7,353 nucleotides of DNA from an uncultured Neisseria sp. (GTDB lineage: Bacteria > Pseudomonadota > Gammaproteobacteria > Burkholderiales > Neisseriaceae): assembly GCA_937919795.1 (NCBI GenBank), contig CALFOA010000466.1:1-7353 (forward strand), read 5' to 3'. A program made the position numbers and the translations under genes. Below are positions 1 to 6,825 of this stretch, piece by piece; position 1 is the stretch's first letter; each line of letters opens with the position of its first letter. Under the pieces are notes generated by a model. It worked only from the letters and a program-made list of their open reading frames with translations, ran no database searches and was not told where the DNA came from.

Positions 1-2187
1 GGCTTCGGTTTTGCCGTGCCGCTGATTCCCACCGGCCAAGGCGATTTCGTTTTGTACGAACGCCAGATGCGCGACTTGATGCACGGCGATATTGTAACCG
101 TGCGCCCGGCTGGTATTGACCGCCGCGGCCGTCGCGAAGGGCAAGTACTCGACATCATTGAGCGCGCGAATACTAATGTGGTCGGCCGCTTTTATGTTGA
201 ACGCGGCGTGGCGATAATGGAGCCGGAAGACAAACGCTTAACTCAGCCGATCCTGCTGGAGCCGGATTCAGTGGCCGCTTTGCAGCCACAAACCGGCCAA
301 GTGATCATGGCGGTTATCGAAAGCTATCCGGAAAACCATCATCCTGCGGTGGCGAAGCTCACCGAAGTTTTGGGCGATTATGCCGATAGCGGCATGGAAA
401 TCGAAATTGCCGTGCGCAAACACCATCTGCCGCATGTGTTTAGCGAAGCCTGCCAAAAAGCCGCAGCCAAAATTCCGGATACCGTACGCGCGGCCGACCG
501 CAAAGGCCGTGAAGATTTGCGCGACTTGCCGCTGGTTACCATAGACGGCGAAACCGCACGTGATTTTGACGATGCGGTGTATGCCGAAAAAGTCGGCCGC
601 AATTTCCGCTTGGTGGTAGCGATTGCCGATGTTAGCCATTATGTACGCCCCGGCGAACCGCTGGATGTAGATGCTTATGAACGCGCCACCAGCGTGTACT
701 TCCCGCGTCGGGTGATTCCGATGCTGCCGGAAAACCTTTCCAACGGCATCTGTTCGCTCAACCCCGAAGTCGAGCGCCTGTGCATGGTGTGTGATATGGA
801 AATCACTTATGCCGGTAACGTGAAAGACTACCGTTTCTATCCGGCGGTGATGAAATCGCACGCACGCCTCACCTATAATCAGGTGTGGGATTGGTTGCAG
901 CAGGGCGGTAATCATCCGTTTAAGAAAGAATTGGGCGCGCTTTACCAACTCTTCGGCGTGTTGCAGAAAAAACGCCGTCAGCGTGGCGCGATGGAATTTG
1001 AAACCGTTGAAACGCAGATGATTTTTGATGACAACGGCAAAATCGAGCGTATTGAACCGGTAACGCGCAACGATGCGCACAAGCTGATTGAAGAATGTAT
1101 GTTGGCGGCTAATGTGTGCGCGGCGGACTTCCTGCTCAAAAATGAACACGGAGCGTTGTACCGCAACCATTTGCGCCCGACGCCGGAAAAATTGGCGACT
1201 TTGCGCGAACAACTCGGTCGCTTGGGTTTGGCTTTGGGTGGCGGCGACCAGCCTACGCCTAAAGATTATGCCAAGCTGGCGGCTAAGTTTAAAGACCGTG
1301 AAGATCAGGAATTGCTGCAAACCATGTTGCTGCGTTCCATGCAGCAGGCGATGTACGAAGCGCATAACGAAGGCCACTTCGGCTTGGCTTACGAGCATTA
1401 TGCGCATTTCACCTCGCCGATCCGTCGTTATCCCGATTTAATGGTGCACCGCGCGATTAAAGCCGTGTTGCTGAAGCAAAAATATCAGCCGCAATCGTGG
1501 GCGCAAGCCGGTGCGCATACTTCGTTTGCCGAACGGCGCGCCGATGATGCCAGCCGCGATGTGGAAAGCTGGCTGAAAACTTATTATATGCAGGATAAAG
1601 TCGGCGAAATATTCAGCGGCAAGGTTACCGGCATGACCAACTTCGGCCTGTTTGTGACCCTTGACGATATTTATATCGAAGGTTTGGTACACATCAGCGA
1701 TTTGGGTGAGGATTACTTCAACTATCTGCCGGAAATCATGGCGATTGAGGGCGAGCGCAGCGGCGTACGCTTCAGCATGGGCGATCGGGTAACGGTAAAA
1801 GTGGCGCGTGCCGATTTGGATACCAGCAAGATTGATTTGGTGTTGATCAGCGGCGGTACGGTCGGCAAGAAAGGCCGAAAACCTTCGCGCAAGGCAGACA
1901 GTTCCAGCTCGGAAAATAAACGCTCGGCCGGTAAAAAAGTCAAAGCAGAAGCGGCGCCCGCTCCCTCTAAGAGCCGTTCCAAAGCGAAAAATCAACCGGT
2001 AGAAAACAAGCCTGCCACCGAGAAGAAAGGCGGCAGCCGCAGCAAGAAAGCAGCGCCGTCTACTCAGGCGGTTCAGCAGCAAAGCTTGCAGATGGTAGAT
2101 GGTAAAATTACTTTGGTGAAGAAGAAAGCAGTCGATAGTGGCAATAGTGGTCGTAAAACCACGAAAGGTCGTAGTAAACGCAGTTGA
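1..2187 (+). CDS. rnr: Ribonuclease R (3'-5' exoribonuclease), 5'-truncated by the window edge
   Basis: RNase R degrades RNA processively from the 3' end and can pass through structured RNA; it acts in rRNA and mRNA quality control in the cytoplasm. The reading frame is open from base 1, and the first visible residues (GFGF) already lie inside a cold-shock domain, so the GTG at 16 is not the start. The N-terminal helix-turn-helix region, roughly 80 residues by comparison with the family, is missing. Numbering from base 1: cold-shock domains about 1-145; RNB catalytic domain about 165-500, with Asp182, Asp188, Asp190 and Asp191 matching the four metal-binding aspartates of E. coli RNase R, and the family signature TSPIRRYPDLMVHR at 471-484; S1 domain about 535-617. 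A Lys/Arg/Ser/Ala-rich tail of about 110 residues ends the protein. This tail and the tandem cold-shock domains distinguish it from RNase II. It is convergent with the carboxypeptidase gene downstream. Confidence 0.96.
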   Translation, partial: GFGFAVPLIPTGQGDFVLYERQMRDLMHGDIVTVRPAGIDRRGRREGQVLDIIERANTNVVGRFYVERGVAIMEPEDKRLTQPILLEPDSVAALQPQTGQVIMAVIESYPENHHPAVAKLTEVLGDYADSGMEIEIAVRKHHLPHVFSEACQKAAAKIPDTVRAADRKGREDLRDLPLVTIDGETARDFDDAVYAEKVGRNFRLVVAIADVSHYVRPGEPLDVDAYERATSVYFPRRVIPMLPENLSNGICSLNPEVERLCMVCDMEITYAGNVKDYRFYPAVMKSHARLTYNQVWDWLQQGGNHPFKKELGALYQLFGVLQKKRRQRGAMEFETVETQMIFDDNGKIERIEPVTRNDAHKLIEECMLAANVCAADFLLKNEHGALYRNHLRPTPEKLATLREQLGRLGLALGGGDQPTPKDYAKLAAKFKDREDQELLQTMLLRSMQQAMYEAHNEGHFGLAYEHYAHFTSPIRRYPDLMVHRAIKAVLLKQKYQPQSWAQAGAHTSFAERRADDASRDVESWLKTYYMQDKVGEIFSGKVTGMTNFGLFVTLDDIYIEGLVHISDLGEDYFNYLPEIMAIEGERSGVRFSMGDRVTVKVARADLDTSKIDLVLISGGTVGKKGRKPSRKADSSSSENKRSAGKKVKAEAAPAPSKSRSKAKNQPVENKPATEKKGGSRSKKAAPSTQAVQQQSLQMVDGKITLVKKKAVDSGNSGRKTTKGRSKRS

Positions 2188-2249
2188 AAGTGTCATGAGA
2201 TGCTGAGGAATCACCTTTGGAATAAATTTGCTTCCTAAGCCCCATATTT

Positions 2250-2290
2250 AAAATGCCTGTCTGAAAATTTTTTTCAGACAGGCATTTTTT
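2250..2290. terminator. Rho-independent terminator made of inverted uptake sequences, shared by convergent genes
   Basis: A perfect 15-bp stem pairs 2253-2267 with 2271-2285 around a TTT loop. It extends by A-T pairs and is followed on the plus strand by T residues to 2290, a classical terminator for rnr. Read on the minus strand, the same stem is followed by TTTTAAAT, so it can also end the carboxypeptidase transcript, whose stop is at 2304. The arms are the uptake sequence and its complement, the usual neisserial design. Confidence 0.9.
2254..2284. repeat. Inverted pair of DNA uptake sequences (TGCCTGTCTGAA), copy pair 1
   Basis: TGCCTGTCTGAA lies at 2254-2265 on the plus strand and again on the minus strand at 2284-2273. 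It matches, from memory, the 12-mer dialect reported for Neisseria wadsworthii. In Neisseriaceae such 12-mers are bound by the minor pilin ComP and favour uptake of same-species DNA in natural transformation. Confidence 0.85.
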
Positions 2291-2303
2291 ACGATTGAAG
2301 CAA

Positions 2304-3440
2304 TCAACGCAGATTCGGCAACACATTCAACATCGCCGAGAGCATGGCTTCGCCGAGGCGCAGTGAGCGTTGGCCGTTCCAGCCGAAATCGTCGTCGGGC
2401 AGGTTGTGGTTGTCGATAAACGGCATTTCCAAGGTGTAGGCCAGGCAGTTGAACTGATGGCCGACCCAGTTGGTGGCAAAACGCAAATCGGCTTGGCCGG
2501 GCGCATCTTTGGGATAGCCGTATTCGTCTTGGAAATCCGGGCTGGCGGCGCGCAGGGCGGTTTTAAACTGCGCTTCCAGTTGGCGGATACGCTCGTCGTA
2601 ACTCGGCACACCTTCGGTGCCGGCGAAGAATACATAGGGGATGTCTTCATCACCGTGCACGTCTAAAAATAAATCGACACCGGTTTCCTGCATTTTTTCG
2701 CGCACATAATACACTTCCGGCGACTGTTCCAAGCTGGGCGCCAGCCATTCGCGGTTGAGGTTGGTACCGGCTGAGTTGGTGCGCTGGTTACCCAAGGCGG
2801 TGCCGTCCGGGTTCATATTGGGCACCACGTAGAATGTGGCGCTGTCGAGCAGCGTGCGTGCGGTCGGGTCTTGCGGGTCGAGCAGGCGCGACAAGAAACC
2901 TTCGGCAAACCATTCGGCCATGGTTTCGCCGGGATGCTGGCGGGCAATTACCCAGATTTTCAAATCGCTTTCGGCCTGATTGCCGATGGTGAGCAGATTG
3001 ATGTCGCGGCCGAGCAGGGTGCTGCCCAAATCGTCGATCTGGCACAAGCCGCTGCCTTGGGCGTCGCCCAGCAGGTTTAAATGCTGATCGCTGGTGTACG
3101 GTTCGAAGTAGGCGTAATACACGCTGTTGGCTAGGGGGGTGTGTTCTACTGTGAGCACGCCGTTTTCATAGCGGGTGGGTACGCGGAACCAGTTTTGCCG
3201 GTCGTAAGAGGCGCAAACCTGATAGTATTGCCAGCCTTCGGTAAACGCGGATTGACCGGCGTTTTCAAAATGCATTACGCAGCGGGTGTATACCGCGCCT
3301 TGCAGGCGGAAGTAAAACCATTGGGTAAAGTGCGCGGGGTTGTTGTTGTCTGCCCGAATATCGAGGCGGATGTTGGCGGGGTCGCTCAAGTCTTTAACTA
3401 CGATGGAGCCGCCGTCAAACTGGCTGCTGATTTTAAGCAT
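2304..3440 (-). CDS. M14-family cytosolic zinc carboxypeptidase (CCP-like)
   Basis: The 378-residue protein has a beta-rich N-terminal domain (about 1-125), as in cytosolic carboxypeptidases of the Nna1/CCP group, then the M14 catalytic domain. Zinc ligands are seen as His169 and Glu172 in ARQHPGET and His262 in DVHGDED. NMNPDG (208-213) and GTNLNREW (225-232, with Asn229-Arg230) fit the substrate-binding strand, and Glu338 in TLEMPF fits the general base. There is no signal peptide or membrane segment, so the enzyme should act in the cytoplasm, removing C-terminal residues from peptides or proteins. Eukaryotic relatives shorten polyglutamate tails of tubulin; the bacterial substrate is not known to me. 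The start is supported by AGGA eight bases upstream on the minus strand and by a strong promoter beyond it. It is a single-gene unit, convergent with rnr and divergent from the glutaredoxin-like gene. Family assignment is firm, substrate open. Confidence 0.92.
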   Translation of the reverse strand: MLKISSQFDGGSIVVKDLSDPANIRLDIRADNNNPAHFTQWFYFRLQGAVYTRCVMHFENAGQSAFTEGWQYYQVCASYDRQNWFRVPTRYENGVLTVEHTPLANSVYYAYFEPYTSDQHLNLLGDAQGSGLCQIDDLGSTLLGRDINLLTIGNQAESDLKIWVIARQHPGETMAEWFAEGFLSRLLDPQDPTARTLLDSATFYVVPNMNPDGTALGNQRTNSAGTNLNREWLAPSLEQSPEVYYVREKMQETGVDLFLDVHGDEDIPYVFFAGTEGVPSYDERIRQLEAQFKTALRAASPDFQDEYGYPKDAPGQADLRFATNWVGHQFNCLAYTLEMPFIDNHNLPDDDFGWNGQRSLRLGEAMLSAMLNVLPNLR

Positions 3441-3477
3441 GGCGCTGGTCCTGTAAAAGGCTGCTGGGAAAGCGTTT

Positions 3478-3507
3478 ATTATAGAGTTGAAGCGGCCTGT
3501 CTGTCAC
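3478..3507 (-). promoter_or_regulatory. Sigma-70 promoter for the M14 carboxypeptidase gene
   Basis: On the minus strand, GTGACA (3507-3502, five of six matches to TTGACA) is followed after 18 bases by an exact TATAAT (3483-3478). Transcription would begin near 3471, giving a leader of about 30 bases to the ATG at 3440. Its -35 box overlaps the place where the -35 of the opposite promoter should lie. Confidence 0.7.
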
Positions 3508-3532
3508 CCGACTTAAAGGGCAGGTGTATAAT
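3503..3532 (+). promoter_or_regulatory. Sigma-70 promoter for the glutaredoxin-like gene
   Basis: An exact TATAAT lies at 3527-3532, about 30 bases before the ATG at 3562. The best -35 at acceptable spacing is GTCACC (3503-3508, 18-base spacer), with only three of six matches, so the promoter may be weak or activator-dependent. There is no TGn extension before the -10 box. The AAGAGGGA ribosome binding site ends seven or so bases before the start codon. Confidence 0.6.
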
Positions 3533-3561
3533 CTTTTCTGTTTAAAAAAGAGGGAATCCGA

Positions 3562-3804
3562 ATGAAACTGACTTTGATGTTCCGCGAGTATTGCAGCCTA
3601 TGCCATGTGATGCGCGATGCTTTGCGGCCTTACCAGCAAGAGTATGGTTTTGAACTGGAAGTGCTGGATGTGGACGAAGATCCGGTGCTGGAAGAAAAAT
3701 ACAATGAACTGGTGCCGGTGTTGCTGCTGGAGGAGCAGCAAATTTGTCATTGGCATTTGGATGAAGCGGCGTTGCGTGAAGTGTTGGAGAGCAGAGCGAG
3801 ATAA
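3562..3804 (+). CDS. Glutaredoxin-like thioredoxin-fold protein (DUF836-type)
   Basis: This 80-residue protein is a minimal thioredoxin fold. A first beta strand (LTLMF) leads to the redox motif Cys11-Ser-Leu-Cys14 at the start of a helix. A second strand (ELEVLDVDED, 31-40) follows, then the cis-proline loop (LVP, Pro52) before strand VLLLE, and a C-terminal helix. Size and pattern fit the glutaredoxin-like family Pfam DUF836. It would act as a cytoplasmic thiol-disulfide reductant, but its partner cannot be read from the sequence. The Gly-Gly turn that helps classical glutaredoxins hold glutathione is not visible after the cis-proline strand, so glutathione dependence is doubtful. The start has a good Shine-Dalgarno sequence (AAGAGGGA, seven-base spacer). 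It precedes lepA on the same strand but is separated from it by a hairpin and 190 bases, so it is probably transcribed mainly alone. Confidence 0.88.
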   Translation: MKLTLMFREYCSLCHVMRDALRPYQQEYGFELEVLDVDEDPVLEEKYNELVPVLLLEEQQICHWHLDEAALREVLESRAR

Positions 3805-3807
3805 TAA

Positions 3808-3852
3808 AATGCCTGTCTGAAAACGAACGAAGTGGGTTTTCAGACAGGCATT
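3808..3852 (+). terminator. Hairpin terminator of inverted uptake sequences after the glutaredoxin-like gene
   Basis: A 17-bp stem pairs 3808-3824 with 3836-3852 around an 11-base loop, starting four bases after the stop codon. Unlike the terminator at 2250-2290, it lacks a T-run on the plus strand (TGTGCGC follows), so termination may be partial and some transcripts could read on into lepA. On the minus strand the stem is followed by TTTATTAT, a better tail, which would block antisense transcription. Confidence 0.7.
3810..3850. repeat. Inverted pair of DNA uptake sequences (TGCCTGTCTGAA), copy pair 2
   Basis: Exact 12-mers lie at 3810-3821 (plus) and 3850-3839 (minus), forming the arms of the hairpin after the glutaredoxin-like gene. 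The loop sequence differs from that of the first pair, so the two hairpins are not one duplicated element; only the uptake word is shared. Confidence 0.85.
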
Positions 3853-3878
3853 GTGCGCATGATTTATCACCGTAATCA

Positions 3879-3908
3879 TTAGCCGAAACCGCATTTTTCA
3901 GCTAAAAT
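3879..3908 (+). promoter_or_regulatory. Possible promoter of the lepA-lepB-rnc operon
   Basis: TAAAAT (3903-3908) matches the -10 consensus at five of six positions. An 18-base spacer separates it from TTAGCC (3879-3884), a poor -35 with three matches. A second weak -10 candidate, TATTTT, is at 3916-3921. Position after the terminator and before lepA makes a promoter here likely, but the exact boxes are uncertain. Confidence 0.35.
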
Positions 3909-3939
3909 ACCCGACTATTTTATTTCCGTTTGAACCGCC

Positions 3940-3970
3940 GCTGTAGGCGGCTGCAAGCGGCCTCTACAGC
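3940..3970 (+). other. Stem-loop in the lepA 5' leader
   Basis: GCTGTAG (3940-3946) pairs exactly with CTACAGC (3964-3970). Inside, a small asymmetric bulge separates this from GGC/GCC pairing around an eight-base loop. It lies 24 bases before the lepA ATG, with no T-run after it, so it is not a terminator. It may stabilise the transcript, be a processing site or modulate initiation; none of these is shown by the sequence. Confidence 0.45.
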
Positions 3971-3994
3971 CTAAAGAGCAGCTTATTCAAGTTT

Positions 3995-5788
3995 ATGAAA
4001 AACATCCGAAATTTCTCCATTATCGCCCACATCGACCACGGTAAATCCACTTTGGCCGACCGCTTTATTCAATTTTGCGGCGGCTTAGAAAACCGCGAGA
4101 TGAGTTCGCAAGTGCTTGATTCGATGGACATCGAAAAAGAGCGCGGCATCACCATCAAAGCACAAACCGCGGCTTTGAACTATAAAGCGCGCAACGGCGA
4201 AGTGTATAACCTCAATTTGATTGACACACCCGGGCACGTCGATTTCTCTTACGAAGTTTCCCGTTCGCTCTCCGCCTGTGAAGGCGCATTGCTGGTGGTG
4301 GATGCTTCGCAAGGCGTAGAAGCGCAAACGGTGGCCAACTGCTATACCGCCATTGATTTGGGGGTGGAAGTGGTGCCGGTATTGAATAAAATCGACTTGC
4401 CCGCCGCCGATCCCGAACGTGTGGCGCAGGAAATTGAAGACATCATCGGCATCGATGCGGTCGGCGCGGTCACCACTTCGGCCAAGAGCGGTTTGGGCAT
4501 TGAGGATGTGCTGGAAGAAATCGTCGCCAAAGTCCCCGCGCCCGAAGGCGATCCGGATGCGCCGTTGCAGGCGATGATTATCGACTCGTGGTTCGATAAC
4601 TATGTGGGCGTGGTGATGCTGATTCGGGTGAAAAACGGCACCATTAAGCTGAAAGACAAAGTGCGCTTTATGTCGACCAAAGCTGAATCGCAGGTGGAAC
4701 AGCTTGGCGTGTTTACCCCGAAATCGGTGAACAAGCCCGAATTGAGCGCGGGGCAGGTAGGTTTTTTGATTACCGGCGTGAAAGAATTGGGCCAGGCCAA
4801 AGTGGGCGATACCGTCACTTTGGTGCAAAATCCCGCCCCTCAGCCTTTGCCCGGTTTTAAAGAAGTGCAATCGCAGGTATTTGCCGGTCTCTATCCGGTG
4901 GAAAGTCACGATTACGAAGCCTTGCGCGATGCTTTGGAAAAGCTGCAATTAAATGATGCTTCGCTGAAGTTTGAGCCGGAAGTGTCGCAAGCCTTGGGCT
5001 TTGGTTTCCGTTGCGGCTTCCTTGGTTTGCTGCACTTGGAAATCATACAAGAGCGGTTGGAACGCGAATTCGATATGGATTTGATTACCACCGCGCCGAC
5101 GGTGGTCTATGAAGTGATTCTGAAAAGCGGCGAGAAAATCGAGGTAGAAAATCCTTCCAAACTGCCCGATATCGGCAGCATCGAAACCATTCTGGAGCCG
5201 ATTATCACCGCCACCATTCTGGTGCCGCAGGATTATGTTGGCAACGTAATGACGCTGTGTAACCAAAAGCGCGGCGTGCAGGTGAATATGCAGTATCTCG
5301 GCCGTCAAGTGATGCTCACTTATGATTTGCCGATGAACGAAGTGGTGATGGATTTCTTCGATAAACTGAAATCCACTTCGCGCGGTTATGCTTCGCTGGA
5401 TTATCAGTTTAAAGAATTCCAGCCTTCTGATTTGATTAAGCTTGATATTATGGTGAACGGCGAAAAAGTTGATGCTTTGAGCCTGATTGTACACCGTCAG
5501 AATTCGGTGTACCGCGGTCGCGAACTGGCGGCGAAAATGCGCGAACTGATTCCGCGCCAGATGTTTGATATCGCGGTGCAGGCTTCTATCGGCAGCCAGA
5601 TTATCGCGCGCGAAAACGTGAAAGCTTTGCGCAAAAACGTATTGGCCAAGTGTTACGGCGGCGATATTACCCGTAAGAAAAAGCTGTTGGAGAAACAGAA
5701 AGCCGGTAAACGCCGCATGAAGCAGGTGGGTAATGTGGAAATTCCGCAGAGTGCGTTTTTAGCCATTCTGCAAGTGAGTGATAAATAA
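3995..5788 (+). CDS. lepA: Elongation factor 4 (LepA), ribosome-associated translational GTPase
   Basis: LepA/EF-4 binds the ribosome in an EF-G-like manner and hydrolyses GTP; reported roles are back-translocation and help in initiation or 30S biogenesis. The protein has the family's usual length, 597 residues, and starts with the conserved [19 protein letters not shown]. GTPase motifs are the P-loop AHIDHGKST (11-19), switch I RGITI (50-54), DTPGH (77-81, with His81 the catalytic histidine equivalent), NKID (131-134) and SAK (162-164). EF-G-like domains II, III and V follow. The C-terminal domain specific to LepA (about 485-597) ends in a basic stretch with [20 protein letters not shown], and the EF-G domain IV is absent. 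No in-frame start exists just upstream, so this start is firm. There is no Shine-Dalgarno sequence at normal spacing; AAAGAG at 3973-3978 is about 16 bases away. It is the first gene of the lepA-lepB-rnc cluster. Confidence 0.98.
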   Translation: MKNIRNFSIIAHIDHGKSTLADRFIQFCGGLENREMSSQVLDSMDIEKERGITIKAQTAALNYKARNGEVYNLNLIDTPGHVDFSYEVSRSLSACEGALLVVDASQGVEAQTVANCYTAIDLGVEVVPVLNKIDLPAADPERVAQEIEDIIGIDAVGAVTTSAKSGLGIEDVLEEIVAKVPAPEGDPDAPLQAMIIDSWFDNYVGVVMLIRVKNGTIKLKDKVRFMSTKAESQVEQLGVFTPKSVNKPELSAGQVGFLITGVKELGQAKVGDTVTLVQNPAPQPLPGFKEVQSQVFAGLYPVESHDYEALRDALEKLQLNDASLKFEPEVSQALGFGFRCGFLGLLHLEIIQERLEREFDMDLITTAPTVVYEVILKSGEKIEVENPSKLPDIGSIETILEPIITATILVPQDYVGNVMTLCNQKRGVQVNMQYLGRQVMLTYDLPMNEVVMDFFDKLKSTSRGYASLDYQFKEFQPSDLIKLDIMVNGEKVDALSLIVHRQNSVYRGRELAAKMRELIPRQMFDIAVQASIGSQIIARENVKALRKNVLAKCYGGDITRKKKLLEKQKAGKRRMKQVGNVEIPQSAFLAILQVSDK

Positions 5789-6777
5789 TGAATACTTTGG
5801 TGATGGGCGCGATAGGCGCGTTGTTGGCCGGCATTGTGTTGTTTGCCATCAGCAAGAAACAGCGCGAAGAAAACGGCGAATGGAGCAGCGGCCTGCAATG
5901 GGGCTATTTGCTGATGATGGTGGGGATGTTCGGCATCTTGTCGTCATCGATGAGCTTTACCGCCGTGTTGCTGATTTTTGTGCTGTTTACCGGTGTGGTG
6001 TGGGCATGGCACCGTTATTCGCGTACTTATACGCCGGAAGTAAGCGAAAAATTTAGGGATGACAACCATTTCCGCGATTATATGAGCGGTTTTTTCCCGA
6101 TTATTCTGGTGGTATTCCTGTTGCGTACTTTTCTGGTGGAACCGTTTCAGATTCCGTCGAGCTCGATGCGCCCGGGTTTGATCGTTGGTGATTTTATTCT
6201 GGTGAACAAATACGCTTATGGTATCCGCACGCCGATTATCAATAATGTATTGGTGCCGGTCGGCCAGATTGATCGCGGCGATGTGGTGGTGTTCAGCTAT
6301 CCGGAAGATACCCGTGTGAATTACATCAAACGTGCGGTCGGTATACCCGGTGATACGGTGGAATACAAAAATAAAACCTTGATTGTGAATGGAAAAACCG
6401 TTGAGGATCATGAGTCGGGCGAGCAAAGTTATATGGAACAAACGGTGCAAGGGCCAATGGAAGTAACGGCGCAAGCCTATCAGGAAAGCATGGGTAATAC
6501 TCAATTTAATGTGTTGAAAATGGTGGAAAAACCGGCTTTCTATCCGCCGACGGTACGCGATTTTCTGTTTATGGATCAATGCCAATACGCACGTGATGGT
6601 TCGTGGTTTAAGTGTACCGTGCCGGAAGGGCAGTATTTTATGATGGGTGATAACCGCGATAACAGCGAAGATTCGCGCTATTGGGGGTTTGTGGACGATA
6701 AATTGATTGTGGGTAAAGCGTTTTTCATCTGGATGAATTTCGGCGACATGAGCCGCATCGGTACCGCTATCCGCTAA
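5788..6777 (+). CDS. lepB: Signal peptidase I (leader peptidase)
   Basis: LepB is the membrane serine protease that cuts signal peptides from exported preproteins on the periplasmic face of the inner membrane. Catalytic Ser126 lies in IPSSSMRP, where E. coli has PSGSM, and the general-base Lys181 is in YIKRAVGIPGD. The C-terminal family box GDNRDNSEDSRYWG is at 287-300. Of 329 residues, the N-terminal third is hydrophobic. Segments at about 4-21, 37-54, 57-75 and 102-118 look membrane-spanning, the last directly preceding the catalytic serine as in E. coli TM2. E. coli LepB has two such segments; four would still place the catalytic domain in the periplasm if the N-terminus is also periplasmic. 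Its ATG overlaps the lepA stop by one base (TAATG), and AAGTGAG nine bases before the ATG is a weak ribosome binding site, which points to translational coupling to lepA. Confidence 0.97.
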   Translation: MNTLVMGAIGALLAGIVLFAISKKQREENGEWSSGLQWGYLLMMVGMFGILSSSMSFTAVLLIFVLFTGVVWAWHRYSRTYTPEVSEKFRDDNHFRDYMSGFFPIILVVFLLRTFLVEPFQIPSSSMRPGLIVGDFILVNKYAYGIRTPIINNVLVPVGQIDRGDVVVFSYPEDTRVNYIKRAVGIPGDTVEYKNKTLIVNGKTVEDHESGEQSYMEQTVQGPMEVTAQAYQESMGNTQFNVLKMVEKPAFYPPTVRDFLFMDQCQYARDGSWFKCTVPEGQYFMMGDNRDNSEDSRYWGFVDDKLIVGKAFFIWMNFGDMSRIGTAIR

Positions 6778-6789
6778 TTTTGTTTGATT

Positions 6790-6819
6790 CCGGTTCGAGC
6801 CAGAACGGGCGAGAACCGG
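6790..6819 (+). other. Stem-loop in the lepB-rnc intergenic region
   Basis: CCGGTTC (6790-6796) pairs with GAACCGG (6813-6819). Next comes a symmetric GA/GA internal loop able to form two tandem G-A pairs, then GCC (6799-6801) with GGC (6808-6810), closing a six-base loop. The nearest T-run (6829-6835) begins ten bases after the stem, and the ribosome binding site for rnc lies between, so a terminator is unlikely. It is a candidate processing or control element of rnc. Confidence 0.5.
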
Positions 6820-6821
6820 TT

Positions 6822-6825
6822 GGAG
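6822..6825 (+). promoter_or_regulatory. Ribosome binding site of rnc, with long spacer
   Basis: GGAG at 6822-6825 is the only Shine-Dalgarno match before the rnc ATG at 6838. The spacer is 12 bases, longer than usual, and contains a run of seven T. It starts three bases after the stem-loop, so structure or cleavage there could affect access. Confidence 0.5.

Noticed and set aside
16..18. GTG as the start codon of the RNase R gene
   Set aside because: The frame is open from base 1 and the residues before it (GFGFA) belong to the cold-shock domain, so the gene is cut by the window edge.
268..1407. A 379-codon open frame on the minus strand opposite rnr
   Set aside because: It lies entirely inside a clearly conserved RNase R frame, its translation resembles no family I know, and it has no supported start. 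Open antisense frames are common opposite codon-biased genes.
1438..2214. A 258-codon minus-strand frame opposite the rnr 3' end
   Set aside because: It is opposite the S1 domain and basic tail of RNase R; openness follows from the Lys/Ser-rich codons on the other strand, and no domain is visible.
3134..3139. Run of six G (CCCCCC in the carboxypeptidase gene) as a phase-variation tract
   Set aside because: Neisserial phase-variable tracts are usually longer, and the gene encodes a cytoplasmic enzyme, not a surface antigen. The frame is intact.
2188..3994. A defence island, mobile element or new multi-gene system between rnr and lepA
   Set aside because: The two genes are a known peptidase family and a small redox protein, with normal spacing, uptake-sequence terminators and neisserial base use. 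There are no integrase, transposase or target-site repeats.
4085..4948. A 287-codon minus-strand open frame opposite lepA
   Set aside because: The plus strand encodes highly conserved LepA across the whole span; the antisense product is His/Phe/Arg-rich, as expected from a shadow frame.
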